From positions 310,001 to 374,000 of the forward strand of contig CAVOXT010000005.1 of the NCBI GenBank assembly GCA_963700495.1: a stretch of 64,000 nt of DNA, read 5' to 3'. A program made the translations under genes and the position numbers. The stretch's first letter is position 1. Each line of letters opens with the position of its first letter. This document shows, in pieces, positions 51,731 through 59,757 of the stretch. A model generated the notes under the pieces. That model ran no database searches and was not told where the DNA came from. It saw only the letters and a list, made by a program, of their open reading frames with translations. Origin of the DNA: JACCTU01 sp963700495 (GTDB lineage: Bacteria > Actinomycetota > Thermoleophilia > Gaiellales > Gaiellaceae).

Positions 51731-54529
51731 GTGGCCACGGTCCCAAGCTTCGAGCTGGTCGGGAGGGAAGAGGAGCTTGCGCGGCTGAGCGGCTTCGTCG
51801 AGCGGCTTCGCGAGGCTCCAGGCGCCGTCCTCATTCGTGGGGAGCCGGGCATCGGGAAGACGGTGCTATGGCGCGAGACTGTGGTCGCTGCACAGCGGCA
51901 GGGTGTCCGCGCGCTGATCGCGCGCTGCGCAGAGGCCGAGATGCCGATTCCGCTGGGGGCGGTCTCAGACCTGCTCGATCCCGTCTATGGGGAGGTCGCC
52001 GACTCGTTGGCGGAGCCGCAGCGTCGTGCGCTCGCAGCCGCGCTTGGGACCGCGGCTGATGCAGACGGACGTCCGGACCGGCTGGCGCTGCCGCGGGCGC
52101 TTGTCGCAGCCTTCCGTGCCCTGGCGGCCGAAGCCCCGTTGCTGGTCGCGGTCGACGATATCCAGTGGCTCGACGACGCATCGGCGCGGGTGCTCGCCTT
52201 TGCGGCGCGGCGCACGAGCGAGACGCCGATAGGCGTCCTAGCGACGCTGCGGGCAGGGGCGGGGGAGCGCGAGCCGCTCGGGCTCGGGGACGCGTTCGCC
52301 CCGGACGCGTTTGCCGAGATCGCGCTGGGACCGCTCAGCATGGGCGCACTGCAGCACCTCGTGCGCCTGCGCTTCGGTGTTCGGATCCCGCGGCCAAAAC
52401 TCGCGGCCGTCCACGCGGCCTCCGGGGGCAATCCGATGTTCGCGCTCGAGTTCGCGCGAGTCGCTGAGCAGGAGGAAGCGGATCTGCGAGCGCTACCGGT
52501 GCCGTCATCGCTGCAGGAGCTTGTGCGCGAGCGGATCCGCGCATTCCCGGAGAGCACGCGACCGTTGCTCGAGCTCGTCGCGGCGATCGAGCGCCCTACG
52601 CAGCCGCTACTTGCAAGGGCCTTCGGCGGCGTCGCCGCCGCCGAGACGCTTGTCGATCAAGCCGTGATGGCAGGCGCGATCACCGTCGGCAGCGACGAGA
52701 TCGTGCGTTTCACGCACCCGCTTGTCAGCTCGGCTGTGTACTTCGAGATGCCAGCGGCTCGCCGGCGCGCCTTGCATCGCGAGGCGGCTGGACTGGTCGA
52801 AGACCTCGAGGAGCAGGCACGCCATCTGGCGTTGGCGACGATAGAGCCCGACGCTGCGGTTGCGGACACGGTCGAGCGCGCAGCGGCGTGCGCGGCCGAG
52901 CGGGGAGCGCCGGACGCGGCCGCGGCGTTGGCTGCGGAAGCCGTGCGTCTGACGCCGCACGACGACGGGATCGCGCGTGTGCGGCGGACGTTCGTCGGCG
53001 CGGGCTTCCTATTCGAGGCAGGCGACGTCCCCGGTGCGCGAGCCAGGGTCGAGCCGCTGCTCGATCCGGGCCTTCCCGCCGCCGTTCGCGCGCAGGCGCT
53101 ATTGCTCAGAGCCGACAGCGAGCATGAGAACCGAGGGCTGATCCCCGGGTTCCTGCGTGAGGCGATCGCAGTCACCCCGGATCCCCGCGTGCGCTGGCAG
53201 GCCTGGATTCGCTACGCGCAACACGGCGGTTGGGTCTCGGGAGATGCGCATGCTGCGGCAGAATCGGCGCGGGAGGCGCTGCAGATAGCGGACGCGCTTG
53301 ACGACCAGGCACTGGTCGCCGCGTCCAAGGCCGCGCTCGCGTACTACGAGGCCGGCAGCGGTCAGCGGGAGATCGAGTTCGGAGAGGGAGACCTCGCCGC
53401 GGCGGAGCGCTTGCCGCGGATGGCACCATGGCAGATCAGCCCGGCGATCTCGGTCGGGTCGCGACTGCTTTGGGCCGGGAAGCTCGAACGCGCACGCACC
53501 GTGCTCGTCGCCGAGCACAGCGAGCTCTCGCGCCTGGGCAGCCTGCTGAAGCTCCCACTCGTGCTCCTTCCCGCGCTCGTCGACGTCGAGTGGCGCGCCG
53601 GGCACTGGACTACCGCCGAGGCCCACATCGAGGAGGCGCGCGGGATCCTCGAGGACGCGTTCCCAGGCGGCGCCCACGTCATCCTCTACGCGCGCATCCT
53701 GATGGCGGGATCGCGCGGCCGCATCGACGAGGCGCGGCGTCTCGCCGCGGACGGACTGCGCTTCGCCCAGCTGCACGACGATCACGTTGCGCCGCTGCGC
53801 GTCGGCTGGGCTCTCGGCCACGTCGAGCTCGCAGGCGGCGACCCCGCCGCGGCGTGGCAGACCCTCGAGGGAATGCTCGAGGGCCTCGACGCGTTCGGGA
53901 TCGCCGAGCCGGGATGGCAGCCAATCCTCCCAGACGTCGTCGAGACGCTCGTAATGCTCGGCCGGCCGGACGAGGCCGAGGCGCTTCTAGCGCGGCTCGA
54001 GACGCAGGCCGGCGCGCTCGATCACGAATGGGCGGCAGCGGCCTCTCTCCGGTGTCGCGCGCTTCTGCTGCTCGCCCATGAACAGTCAGACGATGCAGCC
54101 GACGCTGCCGAACAAGCGGCGGCCGCGTTCGAGGAACTGGGCTTTCCGCTCGACTGTGCCCGCGCACTCGTCGTAGCCGGATCTGCTAAGCGACGCGCTG
54201 GTCAGCGCCGTCAGGCAGCGGACTCGTTGCAACGTGCCGTCGAGATCCTGACCGCACTCGGCGCACCACTCTGGCTGGACCGTGCCGAGGACGACCTACG
54301 GCGCGCGAGCCCGCGGCCGCGCCACGACAAGCAACTGACGAGCGCCGAGCATCGAGTCGCTGCGCTCGTGGTCGCGGGCCGGACCAACCGCGAGGTCGCA
54401 GCGCAACTGTTCACGACCATCGCAACAGTCGAAGCGCATCTGACCCGGATCTACCGAAAGCTCGGCATACGCTCTCGGACCCAGCTCGCGCGGGCCGTCG
54501 CGGACGGCCAACTCGATCTCGAGCAGTAG
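51731..54529 (+). CDS. LuxR family regulator with AAA-type ATPase and TPR-like domains
   Basis: 932 residues from GTG 51731. The N-terminal ATPase has FELVGREEELARL, Walker A GEPGIGKTVL and Walker B LLVAVDDIQWLDDASARVL (DDxxWxDxxS). The middle 500 residues are Ala-rich helical repeats (TPR-like). The C-terminal HTH is LuxR type: LTSAEHRVAALVVAGRTNREVAAQL, TIATVEAHLTRIYRKLGIRSRTQLA. This is the LAL/MalT-like class of large regulators. The ligand is unknown. It is divergent from two secreted-protein genes (50406 and 51264), which suggests local control. Confidence 0.9.
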   Translation: MATVPSFELVGREEELARLSGFVERLREAPGAVLIRGEPGIGKTVLWRETVVAAQRQGVRALIARCAEAEMPIPLGAVSDLLDPVYGEVADSLAEPQRRALAAALGTAADADGRPDRLALPRALVAAFRALAAEAPLLVAVDDIQWLDDASARVLAFAARRTSETPIGVLATLRAGAGEREPLGLGDAFAPDAFAEIALGPLSMGALQHLVRLRFGVRIPRPKLAAVHAASGGNPMFALEFARVAEQEEADLRALPVPSSLQELVRERIRAFPESTRPLLELVAAIERPTQPLLARAFGGVAAAETLVDQAVMAGAITVGSDEIVRFTHPLVSSAVYFEMPAARRRALHREAAGLVEDLEEQARHLALATIEPDAAVADTVERAAACAAERGAPDAAAALAAEAVRLTPHDDGIARVRRTFVGAGFLFEAGDVPGARARVEPLLDPGLPAAVRAQALLLRADSEHENRGLIPGFLREAIAVTPDPRVRWQAWIRYAQHGGWVSGDAHAAAESAREALQIADALDDQALVAASKAALAYYEAGSGQREIEFGEGDLAAAERLPRMAPWQISPAISVGSRLLWAGKLERARTVLVAEHSELSRLGSLLKLPLVLLPALVDVEWRAGHWTTAEAHIEEARGILEDAFPGGAHVILYARILMAGSRGRIDEARRLAADGLRFAQLHDDHVAPLRVGWALGHVELAGGDPAAAWQTLEGMLEGLDAFGIAEPGWQPILPDVVETLVMLGRPDEAEALLARLETQAGALDHEWAAAASLRCRALLLLAHEQSDDAADAAEQAAAAFEELGFPLDCARALVVAGSAKRRAGQRRQAADSLQRAVEILTALGAPLWLDRAEDDLRRASPRPRHDKQLTSAEHRVAALVVAGRTNREVAAQLFTTIATVEAHLTRIYRKLGIRSRTQLARAVADGQLDLEQ

Positions 54530-54587
54530 CCGAACTGTCGGGATTCCCCCGACGCGACAGCCGGGGGACACCGCATAGGTTTCGCGT

Positions 54588-54878
54588 GTGCCCGAGTTTC
54601 TCGTAGAGCGGTACGTTCCTCAGCTCGACGCGTCGGCGGTGGCCGCGATCGCGGCACGGATGGAGCGCACCACAGCCGAACTCGCGACCAAAGGTCTCGA
54701 CGTCCGCTGGCTGCGCTCCGTCGCCGCTGTTGAAGAAGAGCTGTGCTTCTGCTTTTTCACCGCTCGAACACGGGACGACGTCGTCGCCGCGAACGAGCAA
54801 GCCGGCGTCGACTATGAGCGCATCGCAGAAGTGTTCTCGATCGAGCACACCGCGACAACTCGGCCCGCTGCACCGTGA
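54588..54878 (+). CDS. DUF4242 family protein
   Basis: 96 residues from GTG 54588. VPEFLVERYVPQLDASAVAAIAARMERTTAELA and VRWLRSVAAVEEELCFCFFTARTRDDVVAANEQAGV match the DUF4242 ferredoxin-like fold (FLVERxxP..., VxWxxSxVxxxxxxxxCxYxAP). Some members bind nickel (SCO4226). Here Cys-x-Cys-Phe replaces the usual single Cys. It follows the LuxR gene by 58 bp. Confidence 0.82.
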   Translation: MPEFLVERYVPQLDASAVAAIAARMERTTAELATKGLDVRWLRSVAAVEEELCFCFFTARTRDDVVAANEQAGVDYERIAEVFSIEHTATTRPAAP

Positions 54879-54994
54879 CCGGGCCTCTCCAGCGAGACCA
54901 CTTCGCCCAGGCGACGGTGAGTCGACTAAGCGGTGCTTTGTAGCCGCTCCCGGGGTATTCCGCCGACGCAAAGTAGACGCACGCCGGGAGCCAC

Positions 54995-55026
54995 GAAGGT
55001 CGTGGGTTCGAGTCCCATCATCCGCT
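54995..55026 (+). repeat. Orphan 3' end of a tRNA-Gly, probable att site
   Basis: 32 nt equal to the end of the intact tRNA-Gly at 35243-35274 except for two bases that pair with each other in the T stem (A-T to T-A). Upstream bases do not continue as a tRNA. Same strand and orientation as the intact gene. Confidence 0.7.
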
Positions 55027-55029
55027 CTC

Positions 55030-55053
55030 AAAGCCCCAGCTAATGGGGGCTTT
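55030..55053 (+). terminator. Terminator after the tRNA fragment
   Basis: AAAGCCCC - AGCTAAT - GGGGGCTTT followed by GCTCTT. It would be the original terminator of the lost tRNA. Confidence 0.75.
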
Positions 55054-55305
55054 GCTCTTCTCGGGCTGGCTGCGTTGCGCCAGACTTGAGACGACGGCGA
55101 CGAGAAGGGCCCCCGGGCTGTTCCAGGGGCAGTTGAGCCATGCGGGGTCGTGTCCCGCGACGTGTCCCAGAAGGTGCCGGCGAACTAGATCGGGAGCCTG
55201 ATCCCTTCGCGGCTCGAAGTGATCCGGCAGCATCCGCGCTCCGCCGCTGGAGCATGCATGTCGGTGCCGCTCCAGCTTCCCGTGGCTGCTGCCGATACGT
55301 GACGG

Positions 55306-55812
55306 GTGCCTCCTCCCAGCTCCACCCAGCGCATCGGGGCGCCGGCTGGCGTCGTCGGGACGATCGTGGCTGCGTTCGCGTTCTTCGACGGCGTCTTTCT
55401 CGGAGCTCCGATCGCGCTGCTCGCGGCCACGTTCAGGCCGTTGCTCGTCTACGTCGTAGCGACCGTCGCCGTCATCTTCCTGGTCATCGGCTGCTGCAGC
55501 TGGGTCGACCGACACTGGGACGACTGGTTCTCGGGCAACGGCAAGCGGATCGAGACCTCGCTCGAGCGGATGCGGGCGAGCCGCTTGATGAGCCATCCGG
55601 TGGCGTGGATCCAGCGTGGCTCCGACCGCTGGTACGCGTTTGCGGCGGCGGTGGCGAACCCGATCCTTGTCGTCGCCCTCGCCCGTTTCGTAGGTGGGAA
55701 GCCGATCGGCAAGCGCAGGATCCTGCTCGGGTCGATCGCGTACTCGATCCCGTACGTGGCGATGTGGTCGATCGTCGGCTTCGCGCTCGGCGAGACCCTG
55801 CGCAGCGCTTAG
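55306..55812 (+). CDS. Hypothetical membrane protein
   Basis: 168 residues from GTG 55306. Four to five hydrophobic segments (GVVGTIVAAFAFFDGVFLGA, LLVYVVATVAVIFLVIGCC, AVANPILVVALARFVG, SIPYVAMWSIVGFALGE) around a cytoplasmic loop with VDRHWDDWFSGNGKRIE. It has no named family. The gene is followed by a dead YcaQ-type gene. Confidence 0.7.
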   Translation: MPPPSSTQRIGAPAGVVGTIVAAFAFFDGVFLGAPIALLAATFRPLLVYVVATVAVIFLVIGCCSWVDRHWDDWFSGNGKRIETSLERMRASRLMSHPVAWIQRGSDRWYAFAAAVANPILVVALARFVGGKPIGKRRILLGSIAYSIPYVAMWSIVGFALGETLRSA

Positions 55813-55826
55813 ATAGCGTCCGCCTC

Positions 55827-55980
55827 GTGAAGGTCACCGCCGAGGCCGCGCGGCGCTTTCTAGTCGCGCGCTAGCTGCTCGCGCCGGCGCGGTCCGTCCG
55901 GGGTGGCCTCGACTGCGCGCTCGACGTCGTCCGCCGGCTCGGCTCGGTGCAGTTCGACCCGCTGTCGGTCGCGGGACGAC
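55827..55980 (+). pseudogene. Dead fragment of a YcaQ-type winged-helix DNA glycosylase gene
   Basis: GTG 55827 reads VKVTAEAARRFLVAR, then TAG where the family has Gln (CAG to TAG, codon 16), then LLAPARSVRGGLDCALDVVRRLGSVQFDPLSVAGR, the N terminus of crosslink-repair glycosylases. After this the homology stops; more than 300 residues are missing. Nonsense change plus large deletion. Confidence 0.8.
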
Positions 55981-56277
55981 CGGGACCCGGTCGCGGACAG
56001 CCTGTGCCCGCCGCGGCGCGAGCTGCCGCCGCCGCTGACCCAGGCCGCGCAGAGCTGATGCGAGGAAGAGACGAAAGCATGTCGTGTGAGAAGAGGTCGG
56101 GGCTCCCGCGCACCGCGGCAGTCCCGGCGGTGGCGGCCGGAACGTACGGCGCGGTGACGTTCACCGAGATGGCCGCGTCCACCCGGTGTTTCCATTCTCA
56201 GCGATGTCGTCGCATGACCCGCAAAGAGAGGCCGTCGCGCACGATGCTGCGCGACGGCCTCGATCCAGGAGAGCTCG

Positions 56278-56682
56278 CTAGCGGTCGCGGAGCTCGGCCG
56301 TGCTCTCGCTCCAGCGTGCCGTCAGCGCGTAGAGCACGATCACGCTCAGCGCAATCACAGTCAGTGACCAGATCGGGTACTGGCTGTTGCCAAGGAAACC
56401 GAGCTCGCCGATGACGTTCAGGGACACGACCACGATCGCGAACCAGCGCGCCCAACCCTGCCCGCCCAGCAAGCCGAGACCTGCGAGAACGAGCAGCACT
56501 CCCCAGATCAGCATCGTCCAGCCCCAGCCTGTGAGATCGAAGACGAGGAAGCCGGACCGAGTGACGACGTAGTACTCGTCCTCGAACAGCGCGATCAAGC
56601 CCTGCATGAAGTCGATCGCGCCGCCGATCACCATCAGAATGCCGGCGAAGCCGACCCAACCTGCCATGCTCTTGGAGTTCAT
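56278..56682 (-). CDS. Small four-helix membrane protein (DUF7144-like)
   Basis: 134 residues from ATG 56682 behind AGGAG. Four membrane helices: WVGFAGILMVIGGAIDFMQGL, DLTGWGWTMLIWGVLLVLAGL, WARWFAIVVVSLNVIGELGFL, YPIWSLTVIALSVIVLYALTA. The GWxxFAGxxLxxxGxxxxxxGLxAL and TGWGWxxLxxGxxxxxxGxxLL patterns are those of a large actinobacterial family of unknown role. Confidence 0.85.
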   Translation of the reverse strand: MNSKSMAGWVGFAGILMVIGGAIDFMQGLIALFEDEYYVVTRSGFLVFDLTGWGWTMLIWGVLLVLAGLGLLGGQGWARWFAIVVVSLNVIGELGFLGNSQYPIWSLTVIALSVIVLYALTARWSESTAELRDR

Positions 56683-56804
56683 CCGCACCTCTCCTATGGG
56701 AACGTCAGAAGGCCGCATCGCGACGGGAACGGACGCTGCCTTCGCGTCTGTACTGCGCCGGATGAGCCTTAACAATCGCAGTCCCTTCGGACGTGGCGGC
56801 CGAG

Positions 56805-58100
56805 CTAGCGAGTCTGTGCGAGCAGCGCCCGGTCGAAGAAGCCGACCACCCGGCGCTCGTACTCGTCAGGCTGGGCGTCGATCCCGCCCATGTGCTTCGA
56901 CCCCGGGACCTCCCAGATCTCCTTCTGCACGCGGGCCGCTGCGTAGAAGGCGTTGTTGGCGGGCCTCTCGGCGGGCTGGCCCTGCTCTCCGTAGACGAAG
57001 AACACCGAGCCGTGGGAGATCTTCGACACGAGGCTCTGCAGGTCGGCAGGCGGCACATTGCTCGTGAAGAGCGCCGTCGCCGTGGTGGCAACGCCGTTCC
57101 CGACGACGGCCGGCCAGTCAGTCTCCGGGTTCGCGAACTCGTCGCGGACCGAGCGGCTGCTCGCGCCCTCGGTCACGATGGCCCTCAGCTCGGTGGACTC
57201 CGCCGCCGCTTCGATCATCATCTCGCCGCCCACAGAGAGACCGATCCCGCCGATCCGGTCGGGGTCGACATCGGGACGACTCTGCAGGAAGGCAACGGCC
57301 GCGTGGATGTCTCGCTCGCCCTGCCAGCCGAAGAGATTCGGGTCGCCCTCGCTCTCGCCCTCGCCGCGACGGTCGAACACCAGGACGCCGTAGCCGTGCC
57401 GCGCGAGCATCTTCGCCCGCTTCTGCGAGGCGGCGCGGCCGGGGAAGGAGATCACGGCCGCGCCGTTCCGCGACGCGATGTACCAGCCCTTCAGGCGAAG
57501 GCCGTCACTGGTCGTGAACTCGACGTCTTCGTACGGCGCGCCGAGGTCGGCGGGCGGGACCTCCGCGCGGGAGACATGCGTCACGACGTAGGAGATCGAT
57601 ACCGGGAAGAGGACCAGGAAAGCCGCAGCCAGTGCGCCTCCGGTGAGGACTAGCCGGCGAAGATACCGCCACCAACGGCGGTCGTCAGTCCGTCGTGACC
57701 GCCAGAGCGTCACCGCGCCGAGGCCGATCAGCAAGAGGCCGGCCCCGATCGACAGGAGCCCGGTGTAGTCGTCGCCCGACGGGCCGACCTGCTTCGTGTA
57801 GTAGACCGCTTCGGTGCTCGCGAGCAGAGCGAGGAAGCCGAACAGCAGCGCGAGCGACGCGCGAACGCCGGCCCGCAGTCTGGGGTAGGCCCAGGCGCTT
57901 GCGAGGAGCAGCACAGTCGGGATCAGCCCCCCGGCCAGATGGTCCGCGGCCGAGGTGCCCGGCTGGGGCTGGAGAAACGCGTCGTCGACCACGTGGAGAG
58001 CGACCACGCCAAGGGCGATGCGGGCCAGTCCGGTCTCGGTACGAAGCGCGCCGGCGATGCCTGCGCGCGCACTGACTGGGTGAGCGAAGGTGGCCGTCAT
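56805..58100 (-). CDS. Alpha/beta hydrolase with N-terminal membrane domain
   Basis: 431 residues from ATG 58100. About 150 N-terminal residues make four membrane helices, and one more precedes the hydrolase (LVLTGGALAAAFLVLFPVSI). The hydrolase has LKGWYIASRNGAAVISFPGR, YGVLVFDRRGEGESEG, nucleophile in IGGIGLSVGGEMM (GxSxG with Val) and the last His in SKHMGG. Hydrolyses an unknown ester or amide; probably active outside the membrane or at its face. The upstream intergenic region holds a long palindrome. Confidence 0.82.
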   Translation of the reverse strand: MTATFAHPVSARAGIAGALRTETGLARIALGVVALHVVDDAFLQPQPGTSAADHLAGGLIPTVLLLASAWAYPRLRAGVRASLALLFGFLALLASTEAVYYTKQVGPSGDDYTGLLSIGAGLLLIGLGAVTLWRSRRTDDRRWWRYLRRLVLTGGALAAAFLVLFPVSISYVVTHVSRAEVPPADLGAPYEDVEFTTSDGLRLKGWYIASRNGAAVISFPGRAASQKRAKMLARHGYGVLVFDRRGEGESEGDPNLFGWQGERDIHAAVAFLQSRPDVDPDRIGGIGLSVGGEMMIEAAAESTELRAIVTEGASSRSVRDEFANPETDWPAVVGNGVATTATALFTSNVPPADLQSLVSKISHGSVFFVYGEQGQPAERPANNAFYAAARVQKEIWEVPGSKHMGGIDAQPDEYERRVVGFFDRALLAQTR

Positions 58101-58270
58101 GTGTCAGCTCACGTTCTCACGGGACGCGCCACCTGGGCATGCGGGTCGCAGGCGTCTCGGAGTGCGGAAAGCCGAACTACCGCCACGGTCGTAAATTGCC
58201 GCGAATCGGCGTACTCTTGACTCAGAAGAGCATGACGAGGGCGTGGGTGTCCCGGAGTGCTCGGACAACC

Positions 58271-58305
58271 TCGGTGAGCGCGTGTGCTAGACACGCGCTC
58301 TCCGA
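58271..58305. terminator. 35-nt inverted repeat in the 58101-58402 intergenic region
   Basis: TCGG-t-GAGCGCGTGT-gctag-ACACGCGCTC-t-CCGA: a perfect 10-bp stem extended after a T/T mismatch by 4 bp. It stands between divergent genes, so it is not an obvious terminator; it could be an operator or an RNA element of the downstream leader. The rest of this 300-bp gap shows no gene; AT-richer AAATTGCCGCGAATCGGCGTACTCTTG near 58195-58220 may hold a promoter. Confidence 0.5.
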
Positions 58306-58402
58306 GGGTTAGCGCGGCTCAACGGCCGCGTGATCCCCTTTCCTCCAGGACTGAAACCGGACACGAGGTGGCGCGGATGCACCGGGTTAGACTCACTCGA
58401 CC

Positions 58403-59218
58403 ATGAGCATCGCCGATCAGCTCACGCCTGAGGAGCTGGCCCCTCCCGGGCGCTACGACGGGGTCCTCCGCTACTACGAGCTTGCGAAGAGGGCAGAGTG
58501 GGCCGTCCGCGACCTGCCCTGGGGTGAGGTTTCCCCGATTCCCGAGACCCGCGGGTCGGCGCAGAAGCTCGCGCGGCGCCGCGACGTGTGGCGCTCGGTG
58601 ATCACGCAGCAGCTCCAGGCCGACGCGTTCGCGGTGGAGATGGCCGCGCAGCTCTTCCAGCTCGCGCCGCATCACGAGGCGAAGCTCTACTACTCGACGA
58701 TGGTGCAGGACGAGTCGCGCCACACCGAGGCGTGGCTCAAGCTCGTCGAGGAGGCGGGCGGAACCGCGGAGCGCGACCCGCACCTCGACCGGCTCGCCAA
58801 CATGTTCCTCGCACTCGACACGCTCGAGGAGAAGGTGTTCCTGATGCAGGTCTTCTTCGAGCGGCTGATCATCCCGCGCTTCCGGCTGATCGCGCGCTCC
58901 TCCCGCGGGACCGTGCTCGAGGATCTGTGCAACCGGCTGACGATCGACGACGGCATCCACCACGGCGCGGGCATGGCCTACGAGCGAGTCCTGCTCGAAG
59001 ACGCGCCGAAGAAGACGAAGAAGCAGCTCGTCAAGGCCGCCGACCAGATGCTGCCGATCTTCGTCGAGCACTCGCTCTGGCGTCCTCAGGCACGTGTGCG
59101 TATCGCGGCCGCGATGCATACGCGCGACGTGCAGCGGCTCCGCGAGGATCTGGACGACGGCGTACGGCTTGCTTCGTCGCTCGGCCTCGACGTGAGCGAC
59201 ATCGTCCTTCCGACCTAG
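58403..59218 (+). CDS. Ferritin-like di-iron domain protein
   Basis: 271 residues from ATG 58403. Four-helix-bundle landmarks: QQLQADAFAVEMAAQLFQLA (first Glu ligand), YYSTMVQDESRHTEAWLKLVEE (E-x2-H), DTLEEKVFLMQVFFERLIIPRFRLIA (third ligand) and TIDDGIHHGAGMAYERVLL (D/E-x2-H). The style is that of the actinobacterial R2-like/AurF-like ferritin family. It could be an oxidase or oxygenase acting on a lipid or aromatic amine; the chemistry is not visible from sequence. Single gene with its own promoter. Confidence 0.8.
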   Translation: MSIADQLTPEELAPPGRYDGVLRYYELAKRAEWAVRDLPWGEVSPIPETRGSAQKLARRRDVWRSVITQQLQADAFAVEMAAQLFQLAPHHEAKLYYSTMVQDESRHTEAWLKLVEEAGGTAERDPHLDRLANMFLALDTLEEKVFLMQVFFERLIIPRFRLIARSSRGTVLEDLCNRLTIDDGIHHGAGMAYERVLLEDAPKKTKKQLVKAADQMLPIFVEHSLWRPQARVRIAAAMHTRDVQRLREDLDDGVRLASSLGLDVSDIVLPT

Positions 59219-59234
59219 TGCGTACGCTTTACGT

Positions 59235-59513
59235 GTGAGGTTCCTGAAGCCTGAATCGGAGCGGCAGGCGGCGGCGCAGCTCGCGGCGGAGCAGTCGAAG
59301 CGCGACGTCAATCCGGAGCGTCGGTGGGAGTACACGGTGGTCCGCCTTGGGCCCAAGGCTCGGGCGGAGGGACCGTTGAACGAGCTCGGCGCGAAGGGCT
59401 GGCAGCTCGTGCAGGTGATCGAAGTGGACGGGCACCTCGCGTTCTACTTGGAGCGCGAGGTCGTGCCGGACGATGACGACGCCGGCTCGAACGGTTCGTC
59501 GCAGGGCGACTGA
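59235..59513 (+). CDS. DUF4177-like small protein
   Basis: 92 residues from GTG 59235. An N-terminal charged helix (SERQAAAQLAAEQSKRD) is followed by WEYTVVRLGPKARAEGPLNELGAKGWQLVQVIEVDGHLAFYLERE, the DUF4177 beta-hairpin-helix fold (shown as landmarks YTVV, LNELGAKGWQLV, FYLERE). Acidic tail DDDDAGSNGSS. Its 3' end overlaps an antisense zinc-ribbon gene by 70 nt. Confidence 0.75.
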   Translation: MRFLKPESERQAAAQLAAEQSKRDVNPERRWEYTVVRLGPKARAEGPLNELGAKGWQLVQVIEVDGHLAFYLEREVVPDDDDAGSNGSSQGD

Positions 59514-59617
59514 CCCTCGCAGCAGCCGAGCTTCAACCGACAGCGCGGGCACTGCCAGGTCCCGTGTCGCCACTCCATCTCCGCGCTGCAGCGTAGGCAT
59601 CGTTCCGCGTCGCTCAC
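59444..59617 (-). CDS. Small Cys-rich zinc-ribbon protein, 57 residues
   Basis: GTG 59617 gives SDAERCLRCSAEMEW, WQCPRCRLKLGCCEG and a Ser/Pro/Arg tail. CxxC...CxxC plus CCEG is a pattern seen in short actinobacterial proteins near tRNA genes. The last 70 nt lie antisense to the DUF4177-like gene, whose C terminus is low-complexity, so the overlap is credible. No strong ribosome site is visible. Confidence 0.6.
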   Translation of the reverse strand: MSDAERCLRCSAEMEWRHGTWQCPRCRLKLGCCEGQSPCDEPFEPASSSSGTTSRSK

Positions 59618-59659
59618 GGAGCGAGCGTAGAGAGCGACCCGGCTACCATGGTCACCCGC

Positions 59660-59730
59660 GGCGCCTTGGCCGAGTGGTTAGGCACAGGTCTGCAAAACCT
59701 GGTACACCGGTTCGACTCCGGTAGGCGCCT
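59660..59730 (+). tRNA. tRNA-Cys (anticodon GCA)
   Basis: GGCGCCT/AGGCGCC acceptor stem, D arm GCC..GGC, anticodon stem CAGGT/ACCTG with loop CTGCAAA (GCA), T arm ACCGGTTCGACTCCGGT, discriminator T. 71 nt. Confidence 0.95.
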
Positions 59731-59757
59731 TCGGGGCTCGCAGAGTACAGTCGCCCG

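Larger units (their letters stand above)
35243..55026 (+). mobile_element. Probable degenerate genomic island in tRNA-Gly, about 19.8 kb
   Basis: The 32-nt 3' end of tRNA-Gly (35243-35274) recurs in the same orientation at 54995-55026 with 30 of 32 bases equal. The two differences are a paired A-T to T-A swap in the T stem, and both copies are followed by their own hairpin terminators. Between them lie accessory metabolism, stress and envelope genes, regulators, several truncated genes and a second tRNA 3' fragment. No integrase, relaxase or phage gene was found, so it would be a remnant. The outer limits are inferred from the repeat only. Confidence 0.5.

Noticed and set aside
55018..55596. 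Minus-strand frames after the tRNA fragment, possible integrase remains
   Set aside because: No tyrosine-recombinase R-H-R-Y pattern can be read; they look like the usual spurious frames next to tRNA ends.
55827..55980. TAG recoding (readthrough) in the YcaQ-type gene
   Set aside because: The rest of the protein is missing, and TAG is an ordinary stop in many genes of this window.
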